20,127 bases of DNA from NCBI GenBank assembly GCA_040905905.1, contig JBBDQN010000045.1, positions 1-20,127 on the forward strand, given 5' to 3'. Under the pieces are notes generated by a model that worked only from the letters and a program-made list of their open reading frames with translations, was not told the DNA's origin and made no database searches. The stretch is from JAICND01 sp040905905 (lineage in GTDB: Bacteria; Actinomycetota; Acidimicrobiia; Spongiisociales; ZC4RG35). This document shows, in pieces, positions 16,410 through 20,127 of this stretch (within the stretch, counting starts at the first letter, position 1; the number at the start of each line of letters is the position of its first letter). Position numbers and translations under genes: made by a program.

Positions 16410-17112
16410 TCGCGCGTCGCAGCAAGAAGACATATCCAACTACCCCTATCGCAGCAAAGGCGAACCACTGAATTGCGTAGGCGAGGTGAGGCCCCTCATC
16501 GTCCAGAGCCGGTTCGGGAATCAGCACAGGCATTGTCCCGTCGCCTCTTTCCTGAACGAGATAGAGCGGGACAAGTCTCCAGGGAAGACCCGGGGCGAGA
16601 CCCGCGACGTCGACGCGGGTCACCGTCCGGCTCTCGTCCGGAGTCCCTCCTGGGGTGGCCCGCTCCTCGCTTAGGCGCAGCCAACCGCTAACCTCGACCT
16701 CGCCCTCTGGTGCAGTCGCCAGGCTCGGCACCGAGTCCATCTCCATAGGGACCCAACCGCGGTTGACCATGACCGCCTCCCCGGTGGGGAGGACGAGCGG
16801 GGTGATCACATGAAAGCCGGCCACTCCCTCGTTGACCTGGGAGCGGACCAGAACTTCGGACGCGGGTTGAAATTCTCCCCGGACTGTTGCGCGGCTGAAC
16901 TCGAGGCTGGCGGTGTCGCTCCCGACTGCAGCGAGGAGCTGCTCCAGCGGCTCCGGTTCCGCTGTCAGCCGAGCAGTAAAGACCAGGTTTTCCAGCTTCC
17001 TCTCCTGCCAGCGACCCAGTTGCCAGAAGCCGAGGGTGCCGAAGGCCACGGCCAGGCAAACGACGAGGAGGTGGGCGATCCACCATCGAAGGTTGCCCAG
17101 GACCGAAGGCAC
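16396..17112 (-). CDS. SURF1 family cytochrome oxidase assembly protein
   Basis: SURF1 proteins help assemble the haem A centre of cytochrome c oxidase in the membrane. The 238-residue protein has the standard form: an N-terminal transmembrane segment (residues ~12-30) ending in GFWQLGRWQERK, a periplasm-side domain with VLVRSQVNEGVAGFHVITPL and VMVNRGWVP, and a C-terminal segment HLAYAIQWFAFAAIGVVGYV followed by positive residues LLRRAIKGR. GTG start, 7 nt after the stop of the 59-residue gene, so probably co-translated with it. No other oxidase genes lie in the window. Its 3' end overlaps the convergent deacylase gene by 14 bp. Confidence 0.93.
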   Translation of the reverse strand: MPSVLGNLRWWIAHLLVVCLAVAFGTLGFWQLGRWQERKLENLVFTARLTAEPEPLEQLLAAVGSDTASLEFSRATVRGEFQPASEVLVRSQVNEGVAGFHVITPLVLPTGEAVMVNRGWVPMEMDSVPSLATAPEGEVEVSGWLRLSEERATPGGTPDESRTVTRVDVAGLAPGLPWRLVPLYLVQERGDGTMPVLIPEPALDDEGPHLAYAIQWFAFAAIGVVGYVFLLRRAIKGR

Positions 17113-17119
17113 TCCCGGC

Positions 17120-17299
17120 TCAGGCAGCTAAGGCGGGCTCGTCGTCCTCGTCGGCGAGCAATCGCTCGGCCACCGTCATCGCCTCGCCATCACCCCGAAC
17201 TGCCTGCGGCTGGCGAAGCCAGCGCTCCATGATGGCCCCGTTGGAGTGTCCGTTGGACTTGAGGAGGCGGGCCAGATCGTCAGTCCAAAACCAGGGCAT
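17120..17299 (-). CDS. Small protein of unknown function (59 residues)
   Basis: The ATG at 17299 has an excellent Shine-Dalgarno, GAGGAGGT, about 5-7 nt upstream, the best in this operon. The open frame continues upstream but without such a site. The product is short, with an aromatic start (MPWFWTDDLARLLKSNG), a middle basic part and a very acidic end (LLADEDDEPALAA). No family recognised, no membrane segment. It lies 47 nt after the SSB-like gene and 7 nt before SURF1. Confidence 0.7.
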   Translation of the reverse strand: MPWFWTDDLARLLKSNGHSNGAIMERWLRQPQAVRGDGEAMTVAERLLADEDDEPALAA

Positions 17300-17346
17300 G
17301 AGACACCTCCTCGGGGATAGGGAACATGGCGAGTGTACGTGCCATG

Positions 17347-17688
17347 TCAAGGTGGCCCATGGTCCTGAAAACACTGGGCTGCCAGCTCATCGTCGGAGGG
17401 AAAGGTGACGTGTTCGGCGATCATCTCGATACGACTCCGGCGACCATCGGGTCCCTCCCAATAACGCCGCTGCAACGAACCGGTAGCCCACACCTGGGCG
17501 CCTACCTGTGCAAGCCCGGAGACATCATCTTCGGATTGGTTCCACCAGATGACTGGAACCAGATCGAGTCGTTTCACCGGCCATTCAGAGCGGACTGCCA
17601 CCAACAACCGGACAGTGGTGTTCTCGTTGGTAACGATGTCGGGCGGAGCACTGAGCCGCCCGAGCAGGACAACCAGGTTGAGGTCCAC
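17347..17688 (-). CDS. Short SSB-like single-stranded DNA-binding protein
   Basis: The start is the GTG at 17688, because AAGGAGG lies 6 nt upstream and the protein then begins MDLNLVVLLGRLSAPPDIV, the usual first OB-fold strand of SSB. Later SSB-like strands are TTVRLLVAVRSEWP, RLDLVPVIWW, LAQVGAQVWATGSLQRRYWE and SRIEMIAEHVTF. With 113 residues it has the OB-fold but no glycine-rich linker and no acidic DDDIPF-type tip: it ends LAAQCFQDHGPP. The main replicative SSB normally keeps that tip for partner binding, so this is probably an accessory paralogue. It lies between the TPR gene and the 59-residue gene in one strand set. Confidence 0.8.
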   Translation of the reverse strand: MDLNLVVLLGRLSAPPDIVTNENTTVRLLVAVRSEWPVKRLDLVPVIWWNQSEDDVSGLAQVGAQVWATGSLQRRYWEGPDGRRSRIEMIAEHVTFPSDDELAAQCFQDHGPP

Positions 17689-17756
17689 AACATGCCTCCT
17701 TCTCAGTCGGGGAAGGGCGGGCAATGAGAAAGTTATGGGGTGGGTGAGACAGAAAC

Positions 17757-18473
17757 TCAGACCTGCGCCCGGAGTTCGTCAAGCCCGGCCATGGCCGGGT
17801 ATTCGCGAGCGACCGCATTTATCAGCCTGGAAGCGGCTTCTTTGTCACCAGCGGCGAGAGCTACCCGGGCTGCTACGAACCATCGGCGCACCTCTGACTC
17901 CGGGGAGGGGGTCACGAGCCGTCCAGGTTTGATCACTCGCCATGCTTCGCCAACCCGGCCCCGATCGAGGAGATAGCTGGCATAGACCACGGTGGCTTCT
18001 CGCTCAGTGTCGCGATCGCCACCCAATTCCTTGAACAGCTCCCAAGTCTTCTCGACATCTGCGTGTTTGCCAAGGGCACGGAGTACATCCATCTCGACCG
18101 GCATGTGGGTGGTTTCGCCCGCCAGCCGGCGAAATGCCCGCAACTCCTGCAGGGCCGGAGCCCAGCGCTCGGTGTAATAGGCAGCCAACCCCATCAACTC
18201 GCGAATGGTGGCCGCCCGCGGGGCCAATGACTTGGCGGCGGTGAGACTGTCGAAGGCAGCCTGATATCTCTCCTCTGCGAATTGCGCCACTCCTCGTTCG
18301 AGCTGGCGGATAGCCATCTCCCGGCGTTCCTTGGACGTGGATCGGGTGATCTCGTCGCGGATCCAACGGGGCAGATCACCGGCGGTCACCGAGGTGATGG
18401 GTGGGCGGGATCCCGGGCTGCGCCGGGTTTGGTGGTTGCCTCGTGAAGGAGGGCGGGGTTCGTTGCGGCTCAC
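17757..18473 (-). CDS. TPR-like repeat protein
   Basis: The start is the GTG at 18473: GGAGG lies 5 nt upstream. Upstream in-frame starts would fall inside the terminator hairpin or the 5S rRNA and are rejected. The 238-residue protein has a basic, Pro/Ser/Arg-rich, probably disordered N-terminus (~1-30), then helical repeats of tetratricopeptide type: AIRQLERGVAQFAEERYQAA, a unit near 75-105, HADVEKTWELFKELGG, VVYASYLLDRGRVGEAWRVI and VALAAGDKEAASRLINAVAR. These usually mediate protein contacts; partners are unknown. No membrane segment. It is the first gene after the rRNA operon and starts the run leading to the SSB-like, small and SURF1 genes. Confidence 0.78.
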   Translation of the reverse strand: MSRNEPRPPSRGNHQTRRSPGSRPPITSVTAGDLPRWIRDEITRSTSKERREMAIRQLERGVAQFAEERYQAAFDSLTAAKSLAPRAATIRELMGLAAYYTERWAPALQELRAFRRLAGETTHMPVEMDVLRALGKHADVEKTWELFKELGGDRDTEREATVVYASYLLDRGRVGEAWRVIKPGRLVTPSPESEVRRWFVAARVALAAGDKEAASRLINAVAREYPAMAGLDELRAQV

Positions 18474-18527
18474 CGGTTCCTCCGAAGTTCGGGCGCGATC
18501 GGTGGGCGCGCTTTGGTTACGCGAAGA

Positions 18528-18556
18528 GGGGGCCGGCACTGTCGAGTGCGACCCCC
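18528..18556 (-). terminator. Hairpin terminator of the rRNA operon
   Basis: Starting 15 nt past the 5S 3' end, the minus strand forms GGGGGTCGCACT, loop CGAC, AGTG, a single bulged C, then CGGCCCCC: about 12 pairs. It is followed by TCTTCG rather than a true U-run, so efficiency may depend on other factors. Position after 5S rRNA supports termination. Confidence 0.55.
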
Positions 18557-18570
18557 TGCTCCAGAAAACT

Positions 18571-18687
<117 letters not shown>

Positions 18688-18750
18688 CAAATCATCGAGC
18701 GACTCGGTACCCCGAGCACTCCATAGCGAGCACGTAAGTCTTGAATTCAA
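18688..18750 (-). other. 23S-5S spacer
   Basis: A 63-nt spacer without a tRNA. It contains a small hairpin CTCGG-GGTA-CCGAG (18703-18716) and the palindrome TTGAATTCAA (18741-18750) at the 23S end, possible processing features. Confidence 0.5.
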
Positions 18751-19054
18751 TCCAAGTCCTCGGCCGATTAGTACCGGTCGGCTGAACGCATTACTGCGCT
18801 TACACCTCCGGCCTATCAACCTGGTCTTCTACCAGGGGCCTTACCGGGTTAAACCCGTGGGAGATCTCATCTCAGGGTGGGTTTCGCACTTAGATGCCTT
18901 CAGCGCTTATCCCTTCCGTACATAGCAAACGAGCCATGCTCTTGGCAGAACAACTCGCACACCAGCGGTACGTCCATCCCGGTCCTCTCGTACTAGGGAT
19001 GGCTCCCTTCAAATCTCCTGCGCCTGCGGCGGATAGGGACCGAACTGTCTCACG

Positions 19055-19762
19055 CACAGTAGTCTCTCATCACTGAGAGTGTAGACTATCCCTTCATCCT
19101 CTTTCGAGGAGCTGGCGTATTGCGCAGTCCTTAATTTTGGTCACCTATGACCACTAGACCACGCCTCTTCTTTCGAATCAGTCGTTACGGGGATCAACAC
19201 ACCCATCTTCTCAAATTGCGTTCGTACGGTCGCTGCCGTTACGAAGCGCGACTTAGAGAAGTTCAGGGATGCAAATCCGTCTATCTCCTTACAGACTTCG
19301 AGGAACCCCAACGGGTCCTTAGGTGGGGGCAGGTGATCGAGTAGCCGGAGACCGGCTTTCACCTGTGCGTCTTTGAAGATCACGTAAGGCTGCATCTGTT
19401 CGAGATTCGAACGGATGGCAGCTCGATTGGTGATCGTCAAATCGGACATGCCGCCAACGCGGCGCCGAAGCCGACCCCCCAGGTGTTCGGCCAGGCGTAG
19501 TAATCCGGCTTCAGCCGAGGTGGCTTGGTAGAACACCAGAGACACTCTCAGATAGAAACCGAATCGGTACACCTTTGACCGAACGATCTGGAAGTGGAGG
19601 CTTCCATCGCCGTCGAAAAATCCTGCAAGGTACGGATAGAACGAATCCATGTGCTGACCTTCCCTCGGGATTGTCTGTCAACCGTAGTTCGAACCGGTGA
19701 CAGATTTCCCCGATATGAGCCAGTGTGCACTTCGGAATTACTCCCGAAGGACGCAGTTTTCT
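19055..19762 (-). mobile_element. Group I intron in 23S rRNA at position 2593 (E. coli numbering)
   Basis: The ~708-nt insertion follows a U (5' exon ...AGAACGU) and ends in G, as group I introns do. On the minus strand the core can be drawn: P1, exon GAACGU with guide GCGUCC (19754-19749, one mismatch); P2 CTTCGG/CCGAAG (19749-19730); P3 CTGGC/GCCAG (19723-19719 with 19116-19112); P4-P5, TCGGGGAAATCTGTCA (19713-19698) with TGACAGACAATCCCGA (19680-19665); P6 GGTCA/TGACC (19659-19655 with 19143-19139), whose loop holds the endonuclease gene; P7 GGACT/AGTCT (19129-19125 with 19087-19083); P8 TCCTC-GAAA-GAGGA (19110-19097); P9 CTCTCA-GTGA-TGAGAG (19079-19064). Position number was derived by matching to the A2602 region. 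The intron removes itself from the precursor RNA. Confidence 0.93.
19141..19650 (-). CDS. LAGLIDADG homing endonuclease, I-CreI family
   Basis: The 169-residue protein has a single LAGLIDADG motif, YLAGFFDGDGSLHFQI (residues 7-22), so it should act as a homodimer. It aligns without gaps over much of its length with I-CreI as I remember it: YLRVSLVFYQ, SDLTITNRAAI, LEQMQPYVIFKDAQ, LLDHLPPPKDPLGFLEVCKE, FASLNFSKSR and TAATVRTQFEKM. Equivalent active-site residues are Asp15 (D20), Gln42 (Q47) and Lys93 (K98); the R51 position is Ala46. It should cut intron-less 23S genes at the exon junction, leading to copying of the intron. ATG 19650 has AAGG 7 nt upstream, next to the P6 strand. The stop codon lies inside the 3' strand of P6. 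Base content looks lower in GC than the surrounding genes. Confidence 0.95.
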   Translation of the reverse strand: MDSFYPYLAGFFDGDGSLHFQIVRSKVYRFGFYLRVSLVFYQATSAEAGLLRLAEHLGGRLRRRVGGMSDLTITNRAAIRSNLEQMQPYVIFKDAQVKAGLRLLDHLPPPKDPLGFLEVCKEIDGFASLNFSKSRFVTAATVRTQFEKMGVLIPVTTDSKEEAWSSGHR

Positions 19763-19868
<106 letters not shown>

Positions 19869-19894
19869 GGCCGTCGATATGGACTCTTGGGCCC

Positions 19895-19933
<39 letters not shown>

Positions 19934-20127
19934 ACCATGGCACACCCACGTGCCACCATGGGTTCACTAAGTCCGACTTTCGTCCCTGCTCGACTAGTAG
20001 GTCTCGCAGTCAAGCTCCCTTGTGTCTTTGCACTCAACGCCTGATTGCCGACCAGGCTGAGGGAACCTTTGAGCGCCTCCGTTACTCTTTAGGAGGCCAC
20101 CGCCCCAGTGAAACTGCCTGCCAGACA

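Noticed and set aside
19055..19762. 23S gene broken by a random insertion (pseudogene)
   Set aside because: Exons join exactly at a known intron site, the insertion starts after U and ends in G, and P1-P9 pairings can be drawn.

Overview
The window is high-GC, densely packed bacterial chromosome. GTG starts, weak Shine-Dalgarno sites, TANNNT-like -10 boxes close to start codons, a ~180 kDa NAD-glutamate dehydrogenase and a WYC-type zinc-ribbon protein together suggest an actinobacterium. Acidimicrobiia or a related uncultured lineage is my best guess, but nothing here fixes the class.

Layout. 1-1415 (minus): a probable lipoprotein followed by the N-terminal part of a membrane-anchored AAA+ ATPase cut by the window edge. 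1469-2745 (plus): YqgE/AlgH-family protein and ribonuclease HII. 2759-7745 (minus): a tight four-gene operon made of an enterochelin-esterase-like hydrolase, an ATP-grasp protein, a second esterase and an amylosucrase-like GH13 protein. 7810-13635 (plus): galE, then the giant NAD-glutamate dehydrogenase. 13636-14066: a short convergent spacer with two copies of an 11-bp palindrome, one inside a dif-like arrangement, followed by a small zinc-ribbon gene with a palindrome over its start codon. 14079-15856 (minus): nucleoside hydrolase and ribokinase with ATGA overlap, a ribonucleoside salvage pair. 15900-16409 (plus): YbaK-type deacylase. 16396-18473 (minus): TPR protein, short SSB-like protein, a 59-residue unknown protein and SURF1. 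18528-20127 (minus): the 3' end of a ribosomal RNA operon with a terminator-like hairpin, 5S rRNA and the 3' part of 23S rRNA.

Two things stand out. First, the 23S gene is split by a ~708-bp group I intron at the position equivalent to E. coli 2593, in the peptidyl-transferase region. Its P6 loop holds a LAGLIDADG endonuclease clearly related to I-CreI, the enzyme of the Chlamydomonas chloroplast intron at that same site. Second, the amylosucrase-like protein keeps the family fold but all three catalytic carboxylates are changed (Asp to Asn, Glu to Asp, Asp to Asn) and the loop with the conserved DGGY segment is missing. It therefore looks like a pseudoenzyme conserved in an operon with an ATP-grasp enzyme and two esterases, a combination whose function I do not recognise.

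Most remaining genes are ordinary housekeeping or metabolic functions. No tRNA, CRISPR array or insertion sequence was seen, and no gene-free stretch exceeds 300 bases outside the rRNA genes.
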